From Myxococcales bacterium (GTDB lineage: Bacteria > Myxococcota_A > Polyangia > Haliangiales > Haliangiaceae): a DNA stretch of 64,000 nucleotides. The stretch is taken from contig JADJGV010000010.1 in the NCBI GenBank assembly GCA_016707895.1, forward strand, positions 1-64,000, read 5' to 3'. The notes beneath the pieces are model-generated. The model did no database searches and had not been told where the DNA came from. It saw nothing but the letters and a program-made list of their open reading frames with translations. This document shows positions 16,656-30,009 of the stretch, in pieces (the stretch's first letter is position 1; the number at the start of each line of letters is the position of its first letter). The translations under genes were made by a program, and so were the position numbers.

Positions 16656-17030
16656 ATGAAGTCCATCGCCATCGCCCTCGGCCTGTGCGCCGCGCTCACC
16701 CTCACCGCGTGCGGCGAGCACGGCGAGCCGACCGGTTCGGTGTGCCCGCCGACCCCGACGCTCACCTACGTGAACTTCGGCAAGCCGTTCATGGACACGT
16801 ACTGCATCGACTGCCACTCCAGCACCAAGACCGGCGCCGCCCGCCACGGCGCGCCCGCGTTCCACGACTACGACACCGTCGAGGGCGTGCGCCAGACCAT
16901 CGAGCACATCGACGAGCAGGCCGCCGCCGGCCCCAGCGCGGTCAACACGCTGATGCCCGAGGACGCGCCCAAGCCGACCGAGGCCGAGCGCCGGCAGCTC
17001 GGCGAGTGGCTGGCCTGCGGCGCGCCGTAG
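16656..17030 (+). CDS. Mono-haem cytochrome c-like lipoprotein
   Basis: A 124-residue lipoprotein (signal ending LTLTAC) with a canonical haem site CIDCH in MDTYCIDCHSSTKTGAAR, followed by a helix-rich cytochrome fold and a possible axial Met in VNTLMPEDAP. It lies 30 bp after the barrel gene with a GAGG site before the ATG, so it is probably the third gene of the cytochrome-barrel operon. Probably periplasmic or surface electron carrier. It converges on the bat operon with an 11 bp gap. Confidence 0.82.
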   Translation: MKSIAIALGLCAALTLTACGEHGEPTGSVCPPTPTLTYVNFGKPFMDTYCIDCHSSTKTGAARHGAPAFHDYDTVEGVRQTIEHIDEQAAAGPSAVNTLMPEDAPKPTEAERRQLGEWLACGAP

Positions 17031-17041
17031 CGGCCTGGGCC

Positions 17042-19585
17042 CTACCGCGCGACGCGCTCGACGGCGCCGGCCGGCAGCCAGCCCGACAGCGTGCCGGCCA
17101 GGTGCACCCGCACCCAGTCGCCGCGGCGCTCGCCGATCGTGAGCTCGGTGCCGGCCGGCAGCGGCGTCGCGCGCGCCACCGGCGCCACCGCGCTGTCGGC
17201 GGTGCGCAGCTCGGCGGCCTGCATGACGACCGCGTCGCTGGCGCGGGGGTCCTCGATCACCAGCGAGATCGTCATCGTCGCCCAGACGATGCCGCCGATC
17301 ACCGCGATCGGCGTCAGCGAGCGGCGCCGCGCGCCGCGCCACGGCACCAGCACCAGGATCGCGATGGCGAACGCGAACGCGCCGACCAGCAGCCGGCGAT
17401 CGCGCGACCACGCGGCGTGGAAGAAGAACAGCGTCTCGGTGGCCGAGGTCGATGCCGGCCGCAGCTCGGCCGGCAGCCGGCTGCGCACCCACGCCAGGTT
17501 GCGGCGGGCGCGGCCGTCGTCGCGATCGAGCGCCATCGCCCGCCGGTAGGCCAGCACCGCCGCGCCGAGATCGCCGGCGCCGAGCGCCGCGTTGCCGAGG
17601 TCGGTGTAGACCGCGGCCGACGGCCGGGCGGCGACGACGCGCCCGAACGCGGCCGCCGCGGCGGCGAACGCGCGCTGCTTGGCCGCCGGCTCGGTCGCGG
17701 CCAGCGCGTCCTGGTAGGCGCCGCGCGCCGCGGTCATCCCCTCGTCGGCCCGGGCCGCGCCCGGCCAGGCGGTCGCGACGATCAGCACCAGCGCCGCCGC
17801 GCCGCCGCGCCCGCCGCCGCGCCGCGCGTCCTTGGTCCAGGTGTCGAGCAGGTCAGCCAGCTCGGCCCGCAGCTCCGACGGCAGCGGCTCGCCCTTGGCG
17901 TCGGGCGCGAAGCCGGCGTTCTCGATCCGCGCGATCAGCGTGTCGTCGACGGTGCGGCCCAGCGTGCGCGCGGTAGTCGACAGGCAGCGCGACAGCGCGA
18001 TCGCCGCGTCCTTGGCCGGGGCCTGGCGCGCGCGCTCGATCTCGGCGGCCAGCGCGCGCAGCGCGGCCTTGACCTCCCCGACCTCCTCGCGCCGGCCCGC
18101 GCCGCGCCGCCGCGCCAGCGCCAGGCCGAGCAACGCCAGCGGCGCCAGGTACAGCGCGACGACGATCGCCCACAGCACGCCGCGGCCCAGCGGCCCGCCG
18201 CCGGCGCCCGGCGGCGACAGCGCCAGGTCGACGCCGGCCAGGGACAGCACCGACGACGACTCCGCGGTCGGCGGCGCGCCGCTGCCCGCCGGCTGGCCCA
18301 CGACCTGCGCCGCGCCGACCACGCTGCCGCCCTTGACCGACAGCGCGATCGGCTCGCTGTGGATGGTCTGGTAGCTGGCCTTGGCCGGATCGAAGTACGC
18401 GAACGCCAGCCCCGGGATCTCGGTGGTGTCGGCCGCGGTGACCTGCACCGAGACCTTCCAGGTCTTCTGCTTGCCGTCATCGGACAGCTCGCCCACCGGC
18501 GCGTCGGCCGGCGCCGCGAACTTGGCCTTGGGCAGGCCGCCCGGCCCGTCGAGCGGCGGCAGGTTGACCGTGTCGAGGCGCTGATCGCTCTTGACCGTGA
18601 TCTCCAGCTCGAGCGGCTCGCCCAGCTGCACCACCGAGCGCGACGCGCGCGCGGCGATCGAGTACGAGGAGCCGACGGCGCCCGCGAAGCTCGGCGGCTT
18701 GTCGGTCTCGGGCACCGGCCGCACCTCGAGCGTGCGCTGCACGTCGGTGGCGCGGAAGGTGTCGGTGCGCGCCACCGGGAAGCCGAACGCGTCGCGGCCC
18801 TGGCCGATCTCCAGCTCGACCACCACCGACGCCGGCGGGATCACGATCGGCCCCGACTTGCGCGCGGTCACCTGCAGCGGGAAGCGGAAGCGATCGTAGG
18901 TGAGCCCGTCGCGGGTCACGCGATCTTGCGCGAAGCCCAGCTTCTGCTGGCCCTTGTCGGTGGCGAACTCGAGCACCTGCCGCGGGTTGGCCGGCGTCGG
19001 CACCTGCACCGACAAGGTCGAGTCCATGTTCAGCAGCGGCACGCCGAACTGCTGGTCCTGCGGGTTCTTGCGCAGCAGCCACTCGAGCTCGATGGGGAAC
19101 GTCTCGCCGACGTAGACCGGCCGCTGCGGCAGCGTGACCGCGAACCTCATGTCGTTGGTGGTCGGCAGGTCGATGACCTCGAGGTTGCCGCCGCGGATCG
19201 GCACGGTGGTCGCGCCCTGGGTGACGTCGACCGCCGGCAGGTTGAACAGGCCGGCCTTCTCGGCGGTGACCCGGTAGGTCAGCACCCAGGTGCCGCCGCC
19301 GCCCTGCACGCGGCGTCCGTTGACGGTCAGGTTGAAGCCGCCGCGGAAGTCGGCGTCGCCCTCGATGATCTCGAGCCCGGGCACCGTCAGCGACGGCAGC
19401 TTGGGCGCCGGCTGCTCCTCGAGGCCGTCGACGACGATCGCCAGCACGAACGGCGCGCCGACGAACGCCTTGGAGCCGAGCTGGTAGCGGCCCTGGGCGC
19501 CCTGGGCGTGGGCCGCGGGAGCCGCGATCACGATCGCGAGGGTCGCCAGCGCGGCGACCCCGATCAGCCGGAGGGCGCGCATCAC
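17042..19585 (-). CDS. batD: BatD-BatE fusion protein
   Basis: An 847-residue protein. Residues 1-28 form a signal peptide; about 30-440 are the BatD-type tandem beta domains (YVGETFPIELEWLLRK, LGEPLELEITVKS), then a membrane helix near 470 and a cytoplasmic-type segment to about 575. The C-terminal third is what other bacteria encode as BatE: a signal-like helix, TPR repeats (VYTDLGNAALGAGDLGAAVLAYRRA), two more membrane helices and a bacterial SH3 domain (ELTIGERRGDWVRVHL). Last gene of the operon; GTG at 19585 overlaps the preceding stop. Bat proteins support envelope stress or aerotolerance, with the exact function unsettled. Confidence 0.87.
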   Translation of the reverse strand: MMRALRLIGVAALATLAIVIAAPAAHAQGAQGRYQLGSKAFVGAPFVLAIVVDGLEEQPAPKLPSLTVPGLEIIEGDADFRGGFNLTVNGRRVQGGGGTWVLTYRVTAEKAGLFNLPAVDVTQGATTVPIRGGNLEVIDLPTTNDMRFAVTLPQRPVYVGETFPIELEWLLRKNPQDQQFGVPLLNMDSTLSVQVPTPANPRQVLEFATDKGQQKLGFAQDRVTRDGLTYDRFRFPLQVTARKSGPIVIPPASVVVELEIGQGRDAFGFPVARTDTFRATDVQRTLEVRPVPETDKPPSFAGAVGSSYSIAARASRSVVQLGEPLELEITVKSDQRLDTVNLPPLDGPGGLPKAKFAAPADAPVGELSDDGKQKTWKVSVQVTAADTTEIPGLAFAYFDPAKASYQTIHSEPIALSVKGGSVVGAAQVVGQPAGSGAPPTAESSSVLSLAGVDLALSPPGAGGGPLGRGVLWAIVVALYLAPLALLGLALARRRGAGRREEVGEVKAALRALAAEIERARQAPAKDAAIALSRCLSTTARTLGRTVDDTLIARIENAGFAPDAKGEPLPSELRAELADLLDTWTKDARRGGGRGGAAALVLIVATAWPGAARADEGMTAARGAYQDALAATEPAAKQRAFAAAAAAFGRVVAARPSAAVYTDLGNAALGAGDLGAAVLAYRRAMALDRDDGRARRNLAWVRSRLPAELRPASTSATETLFFFHAAWSRDRRLLVGAFAFAIAILVLVPWRGARRRSLTPIAVIGGIVWATMTISLVIEDPRASDAVVMQAAELRTADSAVAPVARATPLPAGTELTIGERRGDWVRVHLAGTLSGWLPAGAVERVAR

Positions 19586-21873
19586 CAGTCCTTGTCCACC
19601 GGATCGGCCCCGCCGGCCTGCCGCTCGCGCTCGCGCTGCTCGCGCTCGCGCTGGGCCTCGCGCTCGCGCACCTGCTGCAGCTGCTGATCGGCGCTCTGCT
19701 GTTGCTGCTGCTGCTGGTCCTGCTTGTCCGGCTGCTGCTGCTGCTGCTGGTTCTGCTGATCCTGCTTGTCTTGCTTGTCCTGCTGTGGCGGCTGCAGCAG
19801 GCGCAGCGCGTTCTCGAGGTGCTCGACCGCGGTCTTCTGCGAGTCGATCGCCGGTCCGATGTCGTAGCTCATCTGCTGGGCCTGATCGCGCGCCTGGGTC
19901 AACGTGGTGGTGGCATCTTGCATCGACCCGAGGGCGCTGCGCACCTCCTGAGCCGCCTGACCGAGCGCCTGCGGCGTCGGGCCGCCCTGAGGCGCCCCGC
20001 CCTGAGGCGCCCCGCCCTGCCCGCCCTGCTGCGCGGCCGCGTCGGCCTGGCTGGCCAGCGCCTGGGCGATCGCCTCGGCCACCTGGCCGTGGGTGCTCTG
20101 GCGCTCGATCAGCCCGGGCAGGCGCGCGGCGCGGCCGGCGTCGTCCTCGGCCTGGGCGCTGGTGGTGTCGTCGCGGGTCTCGCCCTGCTCGCGGATCAGC
20201 TCCTTGAGGTGCTCGATCACCGAGAAGAACAGCTTCTGCAGCTCGACCAGCTTGGCCTCGGCCAGCTTGGCCGAGTCGAGCGCCGGCGGGCCCTTGCCGC
20301 CTGCGGCCACCGCCGCCAGCGCCACCAGCGCGGCGTCGGCCTCGAGCCGCAGCGCCTCGGCGCGGGCGAACAGCTGCTTCTGCTCCTCGAGCTGCTGCGG
20401 ATCGGGCGCGGCCGGCGCGGCGCCGCTGGGGTCGGCCGGCGGCGGCGCGGTCGCCTTGTCCTGCTCCTCGGCGATCAGCGCCTTCATCCGCTCGAGCCGC
20501 GCGCGGTTCTTGCTCACGCCGTCGTCCACCCGCTTGGCGCGCTCGGCGGGCGGCAGCGCCTGGGCGCCCTCGGCCGGCGGCGTGATCGCGGCGATGACGT
20601 CACGCTCCTGGGCCAGCGTCACGTCGATCAGCTGGCGCAGCGCGAAGAACTGCTCGATCGCGGTGGCGATCGCCACCAGCGACGCCTGGGCCGCGGTCGA
20701 TCCGGCGGCGACGTCCTCGGCGGCCAGCGCGTCGGACGCGACCTTCATCTGCGTCGACGCCTCCTCGAGCGACGGCATCGCCGCGGCCACCTGGGCCTTC
20801 ACCTTGGCCGCCTCGCCCGCCTTGGGATCGGGCGCGCCGCCGTCGGCGCCGGGCGCCGGCGCGTCGAGCGCGGCCTGCAGCCGGGCCTTGACCTCCTCGA
20901 GGCGGGCCCGCACGTCGATCTGGTCGCCGCCCAGGCCGCGCGCGGTCAGCCACGCCGGCAGCGGATCGTCCTTGCCGGCGTGGGCCGTGAGCGCCGCCAG
21001 GTAGCGCGCCAGCTCGACCTCGTCGGCGGCCACGCCCTGCAGCACCGCGAGCGGATCGAGCAGCTGCTCGCGCGCGCGCTTGAGCGACTCGAGCGCGGCG
21101 CCGGTGCGCTGGTGGGCCAGCTCGCCGGCCAGCTCGTGCAGGTTGCGGCGGGCGTCGGTCATCGCCTTGCGCGCGTCCTGCACGTACAGGTCGAGGTTCT
21201 GCAGCTGGACCAAGCGCACCTTCTCCTCATCGCTGCGCTCCTCCTCGGTCTTGCCGCCGATCGCGGTGATCTCGTCGCCGGCCAGGTCGGCGATCGTGCC
21301 GACCTCGGCGGCCAACGTGCGCTGGCGGGTGGCCGCGGCCTCGAACTGGTCCTTGGCCGCCAGCGGGTCGCCGCCGCTGGCGGCCTGGCCAGCCCACAGC
21401 GCGCGGGCGGCGTCGCGCAGGTCGCGCTCGGCGGCGATCGCCCGATCCAGCCGCTTCTCGAGGGCGTTGTCGCCCTGGCCGGCCTCGTCGATCAAGGCCA
21501 GCAGCCGCGCCTCGACCCGCTCGAGGTTGGCGCGGGCGTCGGCGTCCTTGGGCCGCCGCCGGACCGCGTCAGAGAGCCAGGTGCGGGCCTTCTCGTAGGC
21601 CGCCATCGCCTGATCGGCGGCCGGGGGCTGCGCGGCCAGCGCGGCCTCGGCGCGCGCCACCGCCACCGCGGCCAGGTCGAACGCGGCGCGGAAGCGGACC
21701 TCGTCGTCGTAGCCGGCCAGGTCGCGCGCCGCCAGCAGGCGCTGCTCGGCCTCGTCGAGCTTGCCCTCGCCGAGCAGCGCGACCCCGGCGTTGTAGGTGG
21801 TGCGCGCCGCGCGGCCGCTGGCGTCGCCACACGCCAGCAGCGCCGCGAGCGCGAGGATCGCGATCGCCTTCAT
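19582..21873 (-). CDS. BatC-like TPR/coiled-coil lipoprotein with Gln-rich tail
   Basis: A 763-residue lipoprotein (MKAIAILALAALLAC). The first 200 residues are TPR-like (ARTTYNAGVALLGEGKLDEAEQRLL), the centre is Ala/Glu/Leu helical repeats that look like coiled coil, and the last 100 residues are Gln/Asp/Lys-rich runs ending in a charged Arg/Glu stretch. The tail is written by CAG-type microsatellite DNA (about 19690-19790), a likely slippage site. Usual BatC is far shorter. ATG at 21873 overlaps the batB stop. Role: presumed periplasmic scaffold for BatA/B, inferred from position. Confidence 0.75.
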   Translation of the reverse strand: MKAIAILALAALLACGDASGRAARTTYNAGVALLGEGKLDEAEQRLLAARDLAGYDDEVRFRAAFDLAAVAVARAEAALAAQPPAADQAMAAYEKARTWLSDAVRRRPKDADARANLERVEARLLALIDEAGQGDNALEKRLDRAIAAERDLRDAARALWAGQAASGGDPLAAKDQFEAAATRQRTLAAEVGTIADLAGDEITAIGGKTEEERSDEEKVRLVQLQNLDLYVQDARKAMTDARRNLHELAGELAHQRTGAALESLKRAREQLLDPLAVLQGVAADEVELARYLAALTAHAGKDDPLPAWLTARGLGGDQIDVRARLEEVKARLQAALDAPAPGADGGAPDPKAGEAAKVKAQVAAAMPSLEEASTQMKVASDALAAEDVAAGSTAAQASLVAIATAIEQFFALRQLIDVTLAQERDVIAAITPPAEGAQALPPAERAKRVDDGVSKNRARLERMKALIAEEQDKATAPPPADPSGAAPAAPDPQQLEEQKQLFARAEALRLEADAALVALAAVAAGGKGPPALDSAKLAEAKLVELQKLFFSVIEHLKELIREQGETRDDTTSAQAEDDAGRAARLPGLIERQSTHGQVAEAIAQALASQADAAAQQGGQGGAPQGGAPQGGPTPQALGQAAQEVRSALGSMQDATTTLTQARDQAQQMSYDIGPAIDSQKTAVEHLENALRLLQPPQQDKQDKQDQQNQQQQQQPDKQDQQQQQQQSADQQLQQVREREAQREREQRERERQAGGADPVDKDW

Positions 21874-22895
21874 GCCTGCCTCCGAGCGCCGGCACCGACG
21901 GCCAGCGCCGCGATCAGCGCGATCAGCGCCAGCGCCAGCGGCCACACGAACCGCTCGCCGCGCACGCGGCGCAGCGACATGCGGTCGGCCTCCTCGCGCA
22001 AGATCGGCTTGACGTTCTGCCGCACGATCGACTCCAGATCGAGCGCCGAGGTGCCGGCCGGCACGTAGACGCCCTTGGTCGCGGTCGCGATCTGGCGCAG
22101 GGTCTCGCCGTCGAGCCGCGAGATCACCGGCTGGCCGTCGTGCGTCAGCTTGGTCTTGGCGCCGGTCGCGGGGTCGGTCAGCTCGATCGGGCTGCCGGCC
22201 TCGCTGCCCAGCCCCACCGCGACGATGCGCACGCCCTCGGCGCTGGCCGCCTTGGCCGCCTCGAGCGGGTAGCTCTCGTGGTCCTCGCCGTCGGTGATCA
22301 GCACCACCAGCTTGGCGCCGGGGCCGACCGGGAAGCCCTTGGTCGCGACCCGCAGCGCCTCGCCGATGCGGGTGCCGCCGCGCGACACGCTGTTCACGTC
22401 GACGCCGCGCAGCACCAGGTTGAAGAAGCCGTGGTCGGGGGTCAGCGGGCACAGCGCCGCGGCCCGCCCGGCGAACGCCACCAGCCCGACCCGGTGGCCG
22501 GGCAGCTCCTTGACCATCTTGGCGATCTCGAACTTGGCGCGCTCGAGCCGGTTGGGCTTCACGTCCTCGGCCAGCATGCTCCGGGACACGTCGAGGACGA
22601 CCATCACGTCGGCCGAGAACGACGACGCCATCACCGCCTGGTCCTGGCCCTTGGTCTGCGGCCGCATCAGCGCCCACACGCACGCGCCCAGCGCCACCGC
22701 GGTCAGGCTCAGCCGCACCACCGTGCGCGCCGCGCTGGCCCGCACCACCAGCCGCGCCTGCATCAGCGGCGACACGAAGCGCGCCAGCGCGTCCTTGCCG
22801 CGCAGCTCGAGGATGATCCACACCGTCAGCGCGGCGATCACCGCCCACGCCAGGTGGATCCACCCCGGATCGCGGTTGGTCCAGTCGGGGATCAC
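21870..22895 (-). CDS. batB: BatB, membrane vWA-domain protein
   Basis: A 341-residue inner-membrane protein with two N-terminal membrane helices, a von Willebrand A domain with the metal site DVSRSM (DxSxS) and ITDGEDHESYP, and a C-terminal membrane helix before ARRQA. GTG at 22895 overlaps the batA stop (GTGA). BatA and BatB are paired vWA proteins that form an envelope complex in Bacteroidetes, spirochaetes and relatives. Confidence 0.88.
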   Translation of the reverse strand: MIPDWTNRDPGWIHLAWAVIAALTVWIILELRGKDALARFVSPLMQARLVVRASAARTVVRLSLTAVALGACVWALMRPQTKGQDQAVMASSFSADVMVVLDVSRSMLAEDVKPNRLERAKFEIAKMVKELPGHRVGLVAFAGRAAALCPLTPDHGFFNLVLRGVDVNSVSRGGTRIGEALRVATKGFPVGPGAKLVVLITDGEDHESYPLEAAKAASAEGVRIVAVGLGSEAGSPIELTDPATGAKTKLTHDGQPVISRLDGETLRQIATATKGVYVPAGTSALDLESIVRQNVKPILREEADRMSLRRVRGERFVWPLALALIALIAALAVGAGARRQA

Positions 22896-23913
22896 GGCAG
22901 CCTCCGCAGCGCGGTCGCGCGCAGCGTCACCGCCGCCGCGATCGCCAGCATCGCCAGGGCCACCAGCCACGGGTAGAGCTGGTCGGGCTCGGCGGTCTGG
23001 GTCTCGTCGATCTCGGTGCGCTCGAGCTTGTCGATCGCCCGGTACACCTGGCGCAGGCCGTCGAGGTCGGTGGCGCGGAAGTACGCGCCGCCGGTGGCGT
23101 CGGCGATCTTGGTGAGCGTGTCCTCGTCGATCTGCACCGGCATCGACACCAGCTCGCTCTGCCCGAACGCGTTCTCGACGCGGATCGGCGCGCGTCCGTT
23201 GGTGCCAGCGCCGACGGTGTAGACCTTCACGCCCGAGTCCTTGGCCAGGCTGGCCGCGGCCAAGGGCGCCACCTCGCCGGCGTTGGACACGCCGTCGGTC
23301 AGCACGATCGCCACCTTGCTCTGCTGGGGCGCGGCGCGCAGCCGCTCGACCGCCTGGGCCAGGCCGTCGCCGACCGCGGTGCCGTCCTCGGCCTGCTCGG
23401 TGACGATCTCGACCTGGCGCGCGGCGGTGGCCAGGTTGGCGTGGTCCAGCGTCAGCGGCGACAGCGTGTCGGCGTACCGCGCGAACGCGATCAGCCCGAT
23501 CGCGTCGTCGGGCCGACCGCCCAGCCCGCCGCCGCCCAGCACGAACTGCTCGAACACCCGCTTGACCGCGTCGAGCCGGGTCAGCTCGCGATCCTTGTCG
23601 GACAGGTCGAGGGCCCGCATCGAGCCCGAGTGATCGACCACCATCATGATCGCGATGCCGCGGCGCTTGACCCGGTGCTGGCCGTCGTAGCGCTGCGGTC
23701 CAGCCAGGGCCACCGCCAGCGCCAGCGCGGCCAGGCCGTACAGCGCGTCGGGCAGCGGCGCCAGCCGGGTGCGCCAGGTGGCGCCGGCGGGCAGCGCCGC
23801 CAGCGACGAGAACTGCACGCGGCCGGCGGCGAACCGCGCCAGCAGCACGGCCGGCACGATCGCCAGCGCCGCCAGCAGGTACCACGGGTGCGCGAGCTCG
23901 ATCCCGAACAGCG

Positions 23914-23917
<4 letters not shown>
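22892..23917 (-). CDS. batA: BatA, membrane vWA-domain protein
   Basis: A 341-residue protein with the same plan as BatB: two N-terminal membrane helices (HPWYLLAALAIVPAVLLARF), a vWA domain with DHSGSM and LTDGVSNAGEV, and a C-terminal helix (LYPWLVALAMLAIAAAV). A Gly-rich loop interrupts the domain. ATG at 23917 overlaps the previous stop (ATGA). Paralogue and neighbour of BatB. Confidence 0.88.
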
Positions 23918-25910
<1,993 letters not shown>

Positions 25911-25942
25911 GGATCACGCCTGGTGAGCGGGGACGCGCGGGC

Positions 25943-26926
<984 letters not shown>

Positions 26927-26980
26927 GGCTCCTCGGAGACTCGGAAAGCGTAGGGATTCAGAAGCGGTACGAGCGGCCGG

Positions 26981-27009
26981 GATGTAAGCCCGTCCAGCCG
27001 CCCTGTCAA
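26981..27009 (-). promoter_or_regulatory. Promoter of the moxR-bat operon
   Basis: On the minus strand TTGACA (27004-27009) and TACATC (26981-26986) separated by 17 bp, 55 bp before the moxR ATG. Unlike most promoters in this window it leaves a conventional leader with a GAGGAGCC ribosome site. Confidence 0.65.
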
Positions 27010-27090
27010 CTGGAGCCCTGCGCACGCTATTCCCGGCGTGCGACAGCGGCTGCGACAGCCCCGCGCCTGCGCACCGTAATATATGCGCGC

Positions 27091-28337
<1,247 letters not shown>

Positions 28338-28341
<4 letters not shown>

Positions 28342-28664
28342 CGACACGCCGCCAGCAGCTCGGCCGCGACGTACGGCTTGGCCATCAACACGACGTCGTC
28401 GCCGACGTCGATGTCGACGTACCCCGACAGCAGCACCCGGCGCGCCGCCGGGAACCGCGCCCCGACCACCCGCAAGAGCTCGACGCCGGTCATGCCGGCC
28501 ATGCGGTGGTCCGACACCACCACGTCGGGCGCGAACCCGTCGAGGATCGCCAGCGCCGCCTCGGCGCTGGGTGCGGTCCGGACCTCGGCGCCGCCCCGCG
28601 TGAACAGCCGGGCCAGGGCGTTGAGCACGCCCGGCTCGTCGTCGACTAGCAGCACGCGGGACAT
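28338..28664 (-). CDS. Single-domain response regulator
   Basis: A 108-residue receiver with DDEP near the N-terminus, phospho-acceptor Asp in VVSDHRM and the conserved Lys in LMAKPY; no output domain. It is the first gene of a two-gene operon with the membrane kinase. It may act by protein contact or phosphorelay, as with CheY-type regulators. Confidence 0.87.
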
Positions 28665-28822
28665 CGAATTTGGAGGCAGGCGCTCGGCCGGCCACGCACA
28701 GTATCGATCATCCGAGGCCACCCGGCCGGGGTGATCGATCGCGACCTTCCGTCGCACGCTCGATCGATGACTCGGCGAAACTCGCAACGCGCCCACGGCG
28801 CCGTCGCCGTAGGATGCTGGCG

Positions 28823-29314
28823 ATGCCCGCCGCCGCGCCGCTGCCGCTCGCGATGCTCCGCTCGGGGTGGGTGGTGCGCGTGGGGCTCGATGAAGGGCTG
28901 CTCGGCCGCGCCCGCGCGATCGCCTGGGCCGATCACTGGATCCTGGCGCTGCCCGTGCCACCGGTCGAGCTGGCCGACGTGTCGATGCCCGGGCGCGAGG
29001 TCCCGTGGAGCGCGATCACCGCGATCGTCGGCGATGTCGCCGACGCCGATCGGTTCGCGATCACCGTCGCGCTGTTCGACCGCGCGGTCGCCGACGGCCG
29101 CTGCGCGACCGCGGCCGCGGTGCGCCGCCTGACCGAGTGCATGCTCGCCGACGCGGTCGCGGACGACGTGCAGAACCTGCTCTGGCATCTCGACTACAAC
29201 GGCGAGATCGAGGGCTCGCTCGACGCCGCCGCGCTCACCGCCGCCTTCCGCGCGTTCGCCGCGCCGTACGTCACCGCCTGGACCGACGCGATCGCGCTGG
29301 TCGTCGCCGCCTGA
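28823..29314 (+). CDS. Hypothetical soluble protein
   Basis: A 163-residue Ala-rich protein without signal peptide or membrane segment and without a recognised family. The pattern (LPLAMLRSGWVVRVGLDEG, later TECMLADAVADDVQNLLWHLD) suggests a mixed alpha/beta N-terminus and helical C-terminus. ATG at 28823 is chosen over 28814 because TAGGAT ends seven nt upstream. Divergent from the two-component operon. Confidence 0.65.
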   Translation: MPAAAPLPLAMLRSGWVVRVGLDEGLLGRARAIAWADHWILALPVPPVELADVSMPGREVPWSAITAIVGDVADADRFAITVALFDRAVADGRCATAAAVRRLTECMLADAVADDVQNLLWHLDYNGEIEGSLDAAALTAAFRAFAAPYVTAWTDAIALVVAA

Positions 29315-29358
29315 CCGCACCGTGGACCGCCCGCGCCGCCCCGCGATACGCTGCCGGG

Positions 29359-29763
29359 ATGCTGCGCCGCTCGCTCGTCGTCGTCCTCGCGCTGGCCCTC
29401 GGCTGCGCGACCCGCCAGCTGCCACCCGCCGCCAGCTACTGCGTCGGCTGCAACGGCGTGAACCGCGTGACGTTCGCGTTCACGCCCGCGCCGCCGCACC
29501 CCGAGCTCGCGTCGCTCGAGATCACCTTCACCCGCTGCCCCGACGGGCCGGTCACGCTGCCGCTCGGCTTCGACGGCTTCGTCGTCAAGACCACCGTGCG
29601 CCCCGAGACGCCCGCGGCCTCGACCGGCTTCGAGGCCGGCGAGCTCACGCTCCAGCAGTGCAGCATGGAGCGCGTGACCGGCACGCTGTGGCTGACCCGC
29701 CCCGACGGCTCGCGCATCGAGCACGCCGTCGACCTGCCGGTCCGCGTCACCACCGAAGACTGA
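29359..29763 (+). CDS. Small Cys-rich lipoprotein, unknown function
   Basis: A 134-residue lipoprotein (MLRRSLVVVLALALGC). The mature part has three further clustered Cys (YCVGCNG, FTRCPDG, LQQCSM) and is rich in beta-prone segments, suggesting a small disulfide-bonded sandwich. TACGCT ends six nt before the ATG. No family recognised. Confidence 0.7.
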   Translation: MLRRSLVVVLALALGCATRQLPPAASYCVGCNGVNRVTFAFTPAPPHPELASLEITFTRCPDGPVTLPLGFDGFVVKTTVRPETPAASTGFEAGELTLQQCSMERVTGTLWLTRPDGSRIEHAVDLPVRVTTED

Positions 29764-29772
29764 CCCGCGCCG

Positions 29773-29930
29773 CTACGCGTCGCGCAGCAGTTCGGCCAGC
29801 GTGAGCGACCGCAGCGCGCTGTGCGCGCTGCCGATCGGACTCATCGCCACCAGCTCCCCCCGGATCAGCTCCACGTGCTCGCCGCGGAGCAGCCCCGCCG
29901 TCACCATCCGGTCGTACTCGTCGAGCGACC
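29773..29930 (-). pseudogene. Uma2-family gene remnant with central deletion
   Basis: Encodes the N-terminal DEYDRMVTAGLLRGEHVELI region of the intact Uma2 gene at 31186-31743, runs to the SAHSAL motif, then jumps directly to the last dozen residues (LTLAELLRDA). About 110 codons carrying the catalytic core are gone. DNA identity with the intact copy is very high, so the loss is recent. No start codon with context is visible. Confidence 0.75.
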
Positions 29931-30009
29931 GTTCCGTAGCGCCGCACACGCATCGCGCGGCAAGAGACGATCGTTGGGAAGATCGACGCGAGGGGCCGTC
30001 GCACGTGCC

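Noticed and set aside
19702..22068. 788-codon open frame opposite the BatC-like gene
   Set aside because: Leu/Arg/Gly low-complexity mirror of the repeat-rich coding strand; the bat operon frame is supported by overlaps with both neighbours.
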